Shown: positions 1 through 6,293 of the stretch, piece after piece
How the letters are laid out: every line of letters starts with the position of its first letter
How positions within the stretch are numbered: the first letter of the stretch is position 1
Assembly (NCBI GenBank): GCA_958427895.1
Contig: CAUADW010000085.1
Location: 1 to 6,451 of the forward strand
From: an uncultured Collinsella sp.
GTDB lineage: Bacteria > Actinomycetota > Coriobacteriia > Coriobacteriales > Coriobacteriaceae
Direction: 5' to 3'
DNA: 6,451 nucleotides
The notes under the pieces: model-generated
Databases searched by the model: none
What the model was told of the DNA's origin: nothing
Seen by the model: only the letters and a program-made list of their open reading frames with translations
Translations under genes and position numbers: made by a program

Positions 1-1
1 A

Positions 2-40
2 ACTGCGGGAATGGCCTATCCGCTCAATGTGTTCGGCTGA
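2..40 (+). CDS. possible C-terminal end of an upstream gene (partial)
   Basis: One plus-strand frame is open from base 2 and stops at TGA 38-40, reading TAGMAYPLNVFG. Its third positions are moderately G/C rich, like the real genes here, and it ends 78 bases before tcdA. Another frame is also open from base 3 and stops near base 86, so the choice is not secure. Twelve residues are too few to name a family. This is a weak call, made only because an incoming gene is expected at a window edge. Confidence 0.22.
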   Translation, partial: TAGMAYPLNVFG

Positions 41-68
41 GATCGGAAATCAACCTCGCGATAACACC

Positions 69-74
69 TATAAT
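69..74 (+). promoter_or_regulatory. candidate -10 box upstream of tcdA
   Basis: A perfect TATAAT hexamer lies 44 bases before the tcdA start codon, in the short gap between the window edge and tcdA. This distance would give a leader of roughly 35 bases. The region 16-18 bases upstream holds no convincing TTGACA-like -35 box, and there is no TG extension before the hexamer. It is a candidate vegetative promoter for the tcdA-tatD pair, based on one good element only. Confidence 0.4.
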
Positions 75-107
75 GGCGATAGCTAAAACACGATTCGCTT
101 CCCCATC

Positions 108-112
108 GGAGG
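108..112 (+). promoter_or_regulatory. ribosome binding site deciding the tcdA start
   Basis: GGAGG at 108-112 touches an in-frame ATG at 113, which is too close to be used. It sits 6 bases before the next in-frame ATG at 119. The spacing favours 119 as the real start, which removes two residues from the longest reading frame. Confidence 0.75.
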
Positions 113-118
113 ATGTCT

Positions 119-913
119 ATGACCGAAACCGCTGCCGCTCTCGTCGAGACACGCGACACCAAGCTCGAGATCATCATGGGCCGCGAGGCACTCGATAAGC
201 TCGCCGATGCTACGGTGTTGGTGCTCGGCTGCGGAGGCGTGGGCTCCAACTGCTGCGAGGCACTCGCCCGCGGCGGCATTGGTCATTTCGTCATTCTGGA
301 CAAGGACATCGTCGCGCCCAGCAATATCAATCGCCAGGCTATCGCCTTTCACAGCACCATCGGCAAGCGCAAGGTCGATGTTATGGAAGCCATGATCCAC
401 AACATCAATCCCACCGCCACCGTTATCAAACGCACCGAATACCTGCTGAGCGACAACATCGATGATTTCTTCGCGAGCGTTTTGGAGCAGACGGACGGCA
501 AGCTCGACTACGTCGTCGACGCCATCGACACCATCTCGGCCAAGCTCACCATTGCCAAATATGCTCAGGACCACGACATTCGTTTGGTTAGCTCCATGGG
601 CGGGGCCAACAAGCTCCATCCCGAGTGCCTCCGCTTTGCCGACATTTTCGATACGGTGCGCGACCCTATGAGCCGCATCATGCGCAAAGAGTGCAAGAAG
701 CGCGGAATCAAGAGCTTACATGTACTGTTTAGCTGCGAGGAATCGGTTAAGACCCAGCCCCGCGACCCTTCCAACATCCACGAGCGTACCGAGCTCGGAA
801 CCGCCAGCTTTATGCCGCCCATCATGGGTCAGATAATTGCCGGCGAGGTTATCCGCCAGATCAGCGGCCGCGGCACTGAGCGCGTACGCTCCGATGGCCA
901 ACGTCTGGACTAG
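119..913 (+). CDS. tcdA: tRNA threonylcarbamoyladenosine dehydratase (TcdA, E1-like)
   Basis: This enzyme uses ATP to cyclise N6-threonylcarbamoyladenosine at position 37 of ANN-decoding tRNAs into ct6A. It belongs to the ThiF/MoeB/E1 superfamily and is cytoplasmic. The 264-residue protein carries the nucleotide-binding loop GCGGVGS (37-43), the acidic strand end LDKD (60-63), the NINRQ motif (69-73) with the ATP-contacting arginine, a conserved lysine in GKRKVD (82-87), and VDAID (133-137). The later SCEESV (205-210) and PPIMGQIIAGEVI (233-245) segments are typical of the TcdA branch rather than ThiF or MoeB, and the length fits TcdA. The ATG at 119 was chosen because GGAGG lies 6 bases upstream of it. 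A TatD-type gene follows after 14 bases and is probably co-transcribed. No damage is seen. Other E1-like adenylyltransferases are the alternative, but less likely. Confidence 0.93.
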   Translation: MTETAAALVETRDTKLEIIMGREALDKLADATVLVLGCGGVGSNCCEALARGGIGHFVILDKDIVAPSNINRQAIAFHSTIGKRKVDVMEAMIHNINPTATVIKRTEYLLSDNIDDFFASVLEQTDGKLDYVVDAIDTISAKLTIAKYAQDHDIRLVSSMGGANKLHPECLRFADIFDTVRDPMSRIMRKECKKRGIKSLHVLFSCEESVKTQPRDPSNIHERTELGTASFMPPIMGQIIAGEVIRQISGRGTERVRSDGQRLD

Positions 914-927
914 CGGAGCGCGCCGAG

Positions 928-1710
928 ATGGAGCCCCGGTTATTTGATGCACACTGTCATCTCGATTTAATGGCTCACCCGGACGCCGTTGCCGATGAGG
1001 CGACGGCGCTAGGCCTAGCTCTATTTGACTGCGGAGTCGATCCGCGCAACTTCGCTAGCGCAAACGATCGCGCCCGTCGCCACCCAGACATCATCGCCGG
1101 CGTTGGGCTCCACCCCTGGTGGCTCGCCGACGGCCGCTGCGGTCCTGCCGAAGTCAATCTGCTTTGCGAAGTTGCCACCCAAGAGCGCTACATCGGCGAG
1201 GTGGGACTCGACTTTTCCACGCGTTTTGCCGGAAGTGAGCCGCTACAAATACAGGCATTTGACCGGCTCTGCGATACACTCGTGCAGTATCCTCTTACCG
1301 GGCGCGTGATATCAATTCACGCCGTTCGTTCAGCAGGAGCCGTACTGGACGTCCTCGAATCGTATGGACTACTCATCCCAAACCCCGACTCCCCCGCTAT
1401 CATCTTCCACTGGTTTAGCGGCACTTCGGACGAACTCGCCCGCGCGCGTAATGCGGGCTGTTATTTTTCCGTCAATGAACGCATGCTTACGTCAAAACGT
1501 GGACGCGAATATGCCCGACAGATTCCACTCGACCGTCTACTGCTCGAGACCGATGCGCCGGCCGAGTCAAACACAGAAACAAGCGCGCAGTCGCTCATCA
1601 GATCGCTCACAAGGACCTCGATGCGCATTGCCTCACTCAAAAACTGTGACGCAAAGCGCATCGAGTCGGCAGTTTTAGCAAATGCGCACGCTGTTTTTGA
1701 CCTTCGCTAA
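928..1710 (+). CDS. TatD-family metal-dependent hydrolase (putative DNase)
   Basis: This is a TIM-barrel metallohydrolase of the TatD/YcfH/YjjV family. Known members are divalent-metal-dependent 3'-5' exonucleases acting on DNA. The 260-residue protein shows the full metal-site series: DAHCHL with His9 and His11, GVGLHPWW (58-65), GEVGLDFS with Glu91, SIHAVRS with His131, IFHWFSG with His161, and LLLETDAPAES with Asp209. The length is typical of the family and all ligands are present, so it should be active. The ATG at 928 is preceded by GCGGAG with about 9 bases of spacing. It starts 14 bases after the tcdA stop, which suggests a two-gene transcript. The preferred substrate cannot be told from sequence, and I cannot say which E. 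coli paralogue it matches best. Confidence 0.9.
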   Translation: MEPRLFDAHCHLDLMAHPDAVADEATALGLALFDCGVDPRNFASANDRARRHPDIIAGVGLHPWWLADGRCGPAEVNLLCEVATQERYIGEVGLDFSTRFAGSEPLQIQAFDRLCDTLVQYPLTGRVISIHAVRSAGAVLDVLESYGLLIPNPDSPAIIFHWFSGTSDELARARNAGCYFSVNERMLTSKRGREYARQIPLDRLLLETDAPAESNTETSAQSLIRSLTRTSMRIASLKNCDAKRIESAVLANAHAVFDLR

Positions 1711-1731
1711 CCCCTGTGGGCTAAAATGCCA

Positions 1732-1762
1732 AGGGACATGCGAATCGCACAACGCAGTCCCT
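1732..1762 (-). terminator. bulged hairpin between convergent genes, candidate terminator
   Basis: AGGGAC (1732-1737) pairs with GTCCCT (1757-1762), and TGCG (1739-1742) pairs with CGCA (1753-1756), leaving a single bulged A and a 10-base loop. CCAA (1729-1732) and TTGG (1764-1767) could extend the stem with a small bulge. On the minus strand the stem is followed after about 5 bases by TTTT (complement of 1723-1726), so it best fits termination of the minus-strand operon, whose last stop is 28 bases away. No T run follows on the plus strand. Moderate to low confidence because of the bulge and the short T run. Confidence 0.45.
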
Positions 1763-1789
1763 ATTGGTAGGCAGTACAATTCGGCAGCA

Positions 1790-3307
1790 TTACACCAATT
1801 CGTGCATGAGATCACGGTTGCGTGCATACAATTCGTCGAAGATATGACGGCGCGACGCATATAACTCGTGGGCAGTCATATCAGGCACGATTGTTTGCGC
1901 AACGCCAAGGACTCGGGCGAGTTCATCCCATGATGCATAGGCGCCACCTGCGAGAGCTGCCATGATGGCATCACCGAAGCATGCACCCACCGTAACCTTG
2001 GCAACCGAGACCTCGCGCCCGCATACGTCGGCGATAGCCTGCATCCAAACTGGATTCTTGGTTCCACCTCCGACAAGCATAATGCGCCCAATTGGCAGTC
2101 CATGCTCTCGCTCGATAATGTCGACATGGGATGCAACGGTATACGCGACGCCTTCCAAGGCGGCGCGAACCATATGGGCTCGCGTATGCCTTCCGGTCAG
2201 GCCAAAGAAGACGCCACGCGCCTCGGGATCGTTGAGCGGAGTACGCTCCCCCGCAAAGTACGGCAGACACAGGAGCCCATCGGCACCCGGCGCCACATCG
2301 GCGGCATCATGCGCCATAACCGAATAGGCATCGGGACCACCGTGGCCCTCGGCCTCTACGGCGTCGCGATACAGCTCTTGGCGCAGCCACGATGTGAGTG
2401 CGCCCGCCGTATTGGTCCCCGCGCAGATCCCGTAAGTTCCGGGAATGATAAACGTCCCCGGCCACAGGCGGGCATCATCGATCATATGATCAGCTAGGTA
2501 GATGAAATACGCCGTACTCCCCAACTGAACCATCATATCGCCGGGACGGAATACACCCGTCGAAATGGCCTCGGCACCAGAATCGCCCGTTCCCACTAAG
2601 ACAGGTGTCCCTGCCGCGAGCCCCGTCGCCTCAGCCGCACGCCGCGTAATCACCCCGGCAATATCGGTAGCCGACATTACCTCCGCCATCTGGTCAGGCC
2701 GGCAGAAACGAGCACATTCCCGAGCATCAACCTTCCAGGTATAGCGGTCGTATAGGGGAAGAAAATCCTCCGCCAAATAACGGTCCACCGTAAAACGCCC
2801 CGTCAACTTTGCGCATAGAAACGATGACGCCGTCAGGAACTTCGCGGCACGTTCGTGCACCTCGGGCATATTCTCCTTAAACCACAAGATCTTGGGAGCA
2901 ATATCTGACGAACAGGGATCGTGCCCGAAAAGCTCGCGTGCGCGATCTGACCCATATTCGGAAAGAAGCTCGTCAATCTGCGGCTTCGAACGTGCATCGA
3001 CTCCATACAAAATCGCGGGCGCCAGCGCGTTGCACTCGGTATCGACCGGCACACAGTCGCAACCCAATGCGGAAAGGCCCACGCATCCGATCTGTGCCGC
3101 GTTAACCCCCGATCGCGCCACCAGCTCGCGCGACAAGCGGCAAAAATCGCCCCACCAAACTGCCTCCGCATCATGCTGGTACCATCCGTCACACGGGTTG
3201 TCCGTCTCATGTCCACAAGAGGCTTGGCAAACGATGTTGCATCGATCATCGATTAAAACGCCTTTAGAGGCGCTTGTCCCAATATCAATACCCAGATAGA
3301 GCGCCAT
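1790..3307 (-). CDS. FGGY-family carbohydrate kinase (xylulokinase-like, substrate unknown)
   Basis: This is a cytoplasmic ATP-dependent sugar or polyol kinase of the FGGY family (ASKHA fold). The 505-residue length is normal. The N-terminal domain has the phosphate loop GIDIGTSASKGVLID (6-20) with Asp8, a GWYQHDAEAVWW segment (41-52) and AILYGVDARS (98-107). GTGDSGAEA (239-247) provides the probable catalytic base Asp242. The C-terminal domain carries LPYFAGERTPLNDPEARGVFFGL (348-370, family signature region), ALEGVAY and the adenine-site glycines LVGGGTKN (411-418). Where classical xylulokinases have SGQMHG, this protein reads GLSALGCDCVPVD (77-89), so D-xylulose should not be assumed. The start lies 6 bases after the btpA-type stop, with GAGGGGAG (3317-3324) overlapping that stop, which suggests translational coupling. 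It is the last gene of the operon. Confidence 0.9.
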   Translation of the reverse strand: MALYLGIDIGTSASKGVLIDDRCNIVCQASCGHETDNPCDGWYQHDAEAVWWGDFCRLSRELVARSGVNAAQIGCVGLSALGCDCVPVDTECNALAPAILYGVDARSKPQIDELLSEYGSDRARELFGHDPCSSDIAPKILWFKENMPEVHERAAKFLTASSFLCAKLTGRFTVDRYLAEDFLPLYDRYTWKVDARECARFCRPDQMAEVMSATDIAGVITRRAAEATGLAAGTPVLVGTGDSGAEAISTGVFRPGDMMVQLGSTAYFIYLADHMIDDARLWPGTFIIPGTYGICAGTNTAGALTSWLRQELYRDAVEAEGHGGPDAYSVMAHDAADVAPGADGLLCLPYFAGERTPLNDPEARGVFFGLTGRHTRAHMVRAALEGVAYTVASHVDIIEREHGLPIGRIMLVGGGTKNPVWMQAIADVCGREVSVAKVTVGACFGDAIMAALAGGAYASWDELARVLGVAQTIVPDMTAHELYASRRHIFDELYARNRDLMHELV

Positions 3308-3313
3308 AGGTGC

Positions 3314-4123
3314 CTACTCCCCTCGCGCCGTACGAGCGGCAGCCATAAAACGAGCTACCCGCTCAACATCAACCGGGGCATCCAGCTTTCCGTCGCGCTT
3401 TAAGCAGGTGCCGACAAACGCGCCATCGTAGTGAGCAAATACGTCAGCCACGGTATTTTCGCGACAACCGGTGCCACATACCACGGGTACTTCGCCAACA
3501 CGCTCGCGGACTTCATCGGCAAGCTCGCCCGAAGCGCCACGACCGGCAGCCGAACCGCCGATGACCATTGCATCCGGAAGGCAATTAAAGAGAAGTGAAT
3601 CGGCAATGTCCGCAGTCGTGCGGTCGTTGAGATAAACCTCCCCCTCGCTCGTGATGAAGTGAAAAAGCTTGAGGTCGTCCAAGCGCAGCGCCGCCTTGCG
3701 ACGCATGGTGTGAGCGAAATCTCGGTTAATCAGCCCAAGATCACCGGCCCAGGCACCGCAAAAATTGCAGCGTGTGAACTGCGCGTCGATGGCAGCGCAC
3801 AGCTCGATTGTGGCATCACCATCGTAAATAGCCTCAGCTCCCCAAGGGGTCGACAGATCATGGGATAGAGCCCCGATTACATAGCCCATCGATGCAAGGG
3901 TTGAGGGAGAAACGTGCTGCTCATAGGGCATCGAGAGCTCATTGGTAATCAAAATGCCATCGACACCGCCCCGCTGCAACGCCTCGAGATCGCGCTTGGC
4001 GGCTTCCACGACCTGCGACACGCTTCCGCCCGGGTAATACAGTGGATCGCCCGGCAGAGGACGCAGGTGCAGCATTCCGATAACCGGCTTTTCGGTCTTG
4101 AACATCGAGGTTAGAAACGACAT
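3314..4123 (-). CDS. BtpA/SgcQ family TIM-barrel protein
   Basis: The family is named after cyanobacterial BtpA, linked to photosystem I biogenesis, and E. coli SgcQ of a cryptic sugar operon. No reaction is firmly established; the fold resembles phosphate-binding TIM barrels. The 269-residue protein begins with the family signature KPVIGMLHLRPLPGDP (12-27), followed by ALQRGGVDGILITNE (48-62). The C-terminal half has VIGGSAAGRG (187-196), VVCGTGCRENTV (214-225) and GAFVGTCLKRDG (234-245), which I take as the phosphate-binding end of the barrel. The ATG at 4123 was chosen because AAGGAG (4130-4135) stands 6 bases upstream; the longer in-frame ATG at 4138 would overlap this site. The gene lies between yjbQ-like and FGGY kinase genes, so a role on a phosphorylated sugar is a reasonable inference. 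Some motifs common in the family are altered (see findings). Confidence 0.85.
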   Translation of the reverse strand: MSFLTSMFKTEKPVIGMLHLRPLPGDPLYYPGGSVSQVVEAAKRDLEALQRGGVDGILITNELSMPYEQHVSPSTLASMGYVIGALSHDLSTPWGAEAIYDGDATIELCAAIDAQFTRCNFCGAWAGDLGLINRDFAHTMRRKAALRLDDLKLFHFITSEGEVYLNDRTTADIADSLLFNCLPDAMVIGGSAAGRGASGELADEVRERVGEVPVVCGTGCRENTVADVFAHYDGAFVGTCLKRDGKLDAPVDVERVARFMAAARTARGE

Positions 4124-4129
4124 AACGTG

Positions 4130-4135
4130 CTCCTT
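4130..4135 (-). promoter_or_regulatory. ribosome binding site deciding the BtpA-family start
   Basis: On the minus strand AAGGAG occupies these bases, 6 bases before ATG 4123-4121. The upstream in-frame ATG at 4138 directly abuts this site and would have no binding site of its own, so the shorter protein is preferred. Confidence 0.75.
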
Positions 4136-4156
4136 CATAGAGTTATTGCAGGGACG

Positions 4157-4585
4157 TTACTCCCCCAGCACCTCGACGTACACTTTTCGCTTCTGCGGAC
4201 CGTCAAACTCCGCAAGATAGATGTTCTGGGCACTTCCGCACACGATGTGGCCATCTTGGACGGGAAAGAAGCAACTGTTTCCACAAATCATGCTCTTGAT
4301 ATGCCCGCAGGAGTTGTTGCCGGTGGCTCCATAGCTCGGCAGGAAGTGTGCATGTGCATAGGGGGCATCGAGTGGGGCGATGCGATCAAGCGTTTCCATA
4401 AGATCCGTCTCCACGCAGGGCAGCCCCTCGTTTACCACGATTCCACAGGTCGTATGCGACAAAATAATCGCTGCCAAGCCATTGGTCACCGAGCTGCGTT
4501 CGATGGCAGCGTGCACGTCTTCGGTAATATCGATGAACTGGTCCGGAGCAGTCGATAGATAGCTCAATGTTTCGAGCGTCACCAT
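4157..4585 (-). CDS. YjbQ/UPF0047 family protein
   Basis: This belongs to the YjbQ (UPF0047, PF01894) family of small single-domain proteins. Some members have weak thiamine-phosphate synthase activity, but the physiological role is unsettled. The 142-residue length is standard. Visible family features are DITEDV (19-24), SHTTCGIVVNE (43-53) with His44 and the NE pair, His78, GNNSCGHIK (89-97) with His95, PVQDG (108-112), GSAQ (117-120) and EFDGPQKRKVYVEV (126-139). Most members read G-T-W-Q where this one has G-S-A-Q. The start ATG lies 2 bases after the amidohydrolase stop, with AAGGGG about 10 bases upstream inside that gene, so the two are probably translationally coupled. Its place in a sugar-kinase operon hints at a specific catabolic job, which is inference only. 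Confidence 0.87.
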   Translation of the reverse strand: MVTLETLSYLSTAPDQFIDITEDVHAAIERSSVTNGLAAIILSHTTCGIVVNEGLPCVETDLMETLDRIAPLDAPYAHAHFLPSYGATGNNSCGHIKSMICGNSCFFPVQDGHIVCGSAQNIYLAEFDGPQKRKVYVEVLGE

Positions 4586-4587
4586 GT

Positions 4588-5448
4588 TTACTCATCCCCT
4601 TCAAGAAAACGCAGGGCATTACCCCAGTAGAGCCTTTCTCGCGCATCATCGCGCATGGACACGGTATCGAGCGCCCGCTTGAGTTTGAACGCACGGAAAC
4701 GCGGCGTATTGCTGGCGAACATCACTTGGTGCGATAGCGCGCGCTCATACCACAGCGACCCCATATCGACCGTGAAAAGACGCTGCATCATCTCCTCGGG
4801 CGAATCGATGTAAGTGATAGAGGTGTCCGTGTAGCAGTTAGGATACTTGAGCAGCATCGCCACGGTCTCGCGCACCCAGGGCCAGCCAAAGTGAGTCAAA
4901 CTAAAGCGCACATTTGGATGCGTTGCGATTGTGTGCTCAAATGCAAGCGGGTTACTGCGCGAGAGCTCTGCGCCCGGCTCCCAAGACATACCGGCATGGA
5001 AAACCACCGGCTTGTTATAGCGCTCGCACAGCTCGTAAAGCGGCTCGGCCACAGCATCATCGGGGGCAAAACCCTGCTTTGCAGGATGCAGGCAAAGCCC
5101 CTTTGCCCCCAACTCGGTAAAGGCGCGCTCCAATTCGTCTGCGGCACCGCTCACCTGCGGGTCTACGCTCGCAAATCCCCACAGACGATCGGGATGCGCG
5201 GCAACCAGCATGGCAATCTGGTCGTTGGTGCCAAAGTGCCCTCCGCATGCCGTGGTTACATCGAGCGGCATGAGCACGCTCTTCTGCACATCGCAGACGT
5301 CCATCTCGACTTGAAGCTCGTCCCAATCCATGGGACCCATATGCCCCATACCAAATTCTCGTGACCAAAAACCGAATCCATCAGGCTCATCACCCGGCGT
5401 ACAGATCTCGCCGTAGAGCATAGGATGGACCAACATGTCGATAACCAT
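4588..5448 (-). CDS. amidohydrolase-2 (ACMSD-like) family protein with altered metal site
   Basis: This is a TIM-barrel protein of the amidohydrolase-2 group (COG2159), whose members are metal-dependent decarboxylases or hydrolases. Recognisable segments of the 286 residues are IDMLVHP (3-9), GLCLHPAKQGFAPDD (117-131), VVFHAG with His151, FSLTHFGWPW with His186 (182-191), YPNCYTDTS (202-210), FASNTPR (244-250) and the closing RERLYWGNALRFLEG (270-284). Two expected active-site residues differ: the usual DxHxH is D-M-L-V-H, with Leu6 replacing the first histidine, and the usual GSDxP is ASNTP, with Asn247 replacing the catalytic aspartate. It may be catalytically changed or inactive as a metallohydrolase. 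The ATG at 5448 was chosen over the in-frame ATG at 5469 because AAGGAG lies 6 bases upstream of 5448. It sits 27 bases after the PfkB stop. The substrate is unknown. Confidence 0.85.
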   Translation of the reverse strand: MVIDMLVHPMLYGEICTPGDEPDGFGFWSREFGMGHMGPMDWDELQVEMDVCDVQKSVLMPLDVTTACGGHFGTNDQIAMLVAAHPDRLWGFASVDPQVSGAADELERAFTELGAKGLCLHPAKQGFAPDDAVAEPLYELCERYNKPVVFHAGMSWEPGAELSRSNPLAFEHTIATHPNVRFSLTHFGWPWVRETVAMLLKYPNCYTDTSITYIDSPEEMMQRLFTVDMGSLWYERALSHQVMFASNTPRFRAFKLKRALDTVSMRDDARERLYWGNALRFLEGDE

Positions 5449-5454
5449 TTCATA

Positions 5455-5460
5455 CTCCTT
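5455..5460 (-). promoter_or_regulatory. ribosome binding site deciding the amidohydrolase start
   Basis: AAGGAG on the minus strand, 6 bases before ATG 5448-5446. The earlier in-frame ATG at 5469 would place this site inside the coding region and has no comparable site upstream, so the shorter start is preferred. Confidence 0.75.
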
Positions 5461-5475
5461 TCCAGGCATTTGACC

Positions 5476-6276
5476 CTAGTACGGCTCAAACGAACCAATC
5501 ACTCGGGACGACAGCTCAGCGCCCGCCTTCATACACGCCGGAATATCAAGGCCATCGATCACGCCCTTGGTAAACCCGGCAATATACGAGTCGCCGGCAC
5601 CCACGGTATTAACGACCTTCTCCGCCGGTACGATCCCGCACTCATAGAAGCGCTCACCGTCATAGGCAATGCTCCCCTTCTCGCCAAGCGTGGCAACCGC
5701 AACGCGCGGTCCCAATTCCTGCACGTGGCGTACCCAGTCCCGCAGCTCCGGAGTGTCCTCTTCAAACGACATGAACGCATAGTCTACGTAAGGAAAATGA
5801 GCCTCACAGGCATATTCGGGATCCTGGCTGAACACCGAGAAGTCCATAACCACCGTCTTGCCCGCATCATGCCATTCGGGCAGGAGGTCCAAACAATTGC
5901 CAAACAGGTCGGTATGAATGATGTCATGCTCTAGGATAAACGCCCGGTCGTCTTCATTCGGTCGATATGTCTCCATTACGCCATCGATTGCCTCGAGATG
6001 CACGCGATCGACGCCGTCTTTCAATGCCATGAGCATCACCGAGGTGTCGCCATCTTCCACCCGCAGATGTGAGATATCGAACCCCTCAGCGGCCAGCGCC
6101 TCTCTCATCTTGTCTCCGTACTCGTCCTTGCCGACAACCGACACGGCGGATACCGAAACGCCCATTCGTGCAAGATGGATACCCCAGTCAATGCCATTAC
6201 CAGTCGGATAGAACACGCCGATGTTTTGATAGACGTCCGCGCAGCAAAAACCAGCCGCACACGCTTTAATACCCAT
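5476..6276 (-). CDS. PfkB-family sugar kinase, fructoselysine 6-kinase (FrlD)-like
   Basis: This is a cytoplasmic ribokinase-type enzyme that should phosphorylate a sugar hydroxyl with ATP. The 266-residue protein has the substrate-side glycine segment PTGNGIDWGIHLARMG (24-39), VVGKDEYGDKMREAL (47-61), VATLGEKGSIAYDG (194-207) and the PfkB signature NTVGAGDSYIAGF (223-235) with catalytic Asp229. From memory it resembles E. coli FrlD across the whole length, notably in DGVMETY, in DIIHTDLFGN (118-127), in HDAGKTVVMDFS (136-147) and in the compact size. Fructoselysine or another ketosamine is therefore one candidate substrate, but no deglycase gene is in the window to support it. The start is ATG 6276, with GGAGAAG just upstream; a TTG at 6288 would overlap that site. 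It is the first complete gene of the operon, right after a strong hairpin. Confidence 0.88.
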   Translation of the reverse strand: MGIKACAAGFCCADVYQNIGVFYPTGNGIDWGIHLARMGVSVSAVSVVGKDEYGDKMREALAAEGFDISHLRVEDGDTSVMLMALKDGVDRVHLEAIDGVMETYRPNEDDRAFILEHDIIHTDLFGNCLDLLPEWHDAGKTVVMDFSVFSQDPEYACEAHFPYVDYAFMSFEEDTPELRDWVRHVQELGPRVAVATLGEKGSIAYDGERFYECGIVPAEKVVNTVGAGDSYIAGFTKGVIDGLDIPACMKAGAELSSRVIGSFEPY

Positions 6277-6279
6277 GGT

Positions 6280-6286
6280 CTTCTCC
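6280..6286 (-). promoter_or_regulatory. ribosome binding site of the PfkB kinase
   Basis: GGAGAAG on the minus strand precedes ATG 6276 with 6 bases between GGAG and the start codon. It begins only 7 bases after the end of a perfect 15-bp hairpin, so folding of the upstream RNA could affect ribosome access. Confidence 0.7.
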
Positions 6287-6293
6287 AATGTTC

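Noticed and set aside
83..619. 178-residue minus-strand open frame opposite tcdA
   Set aside because: It is fully antisense to a gene with clear E1-like motifs, has a low-complexity Val/Asp/Ala composition and no recognisable domain. Long antisense frames are expected in GC-rich coding DNA.
4127..4558. 143-residue plus-strand open frame opposite the YjbQ-like gene
   Set aside because: It mirrors the real YjbQ gene almost end to end and shows no family motif.
5425..5934. 169-residue plus-strand open frame opposite the PfkB kinase
   Set aside because: It overlaps a well-supported kinase gene, lacks a domain pattern and is rich in His/Arg as shadow frames often are.
6277..6288. TTG start at 6288 that would lengthen the PfkB kinase by four residues
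   Set aside because: The TTG overlaps the GGAGAAG ribosome binding site of the ATG at 6276, which has ideal spacing.
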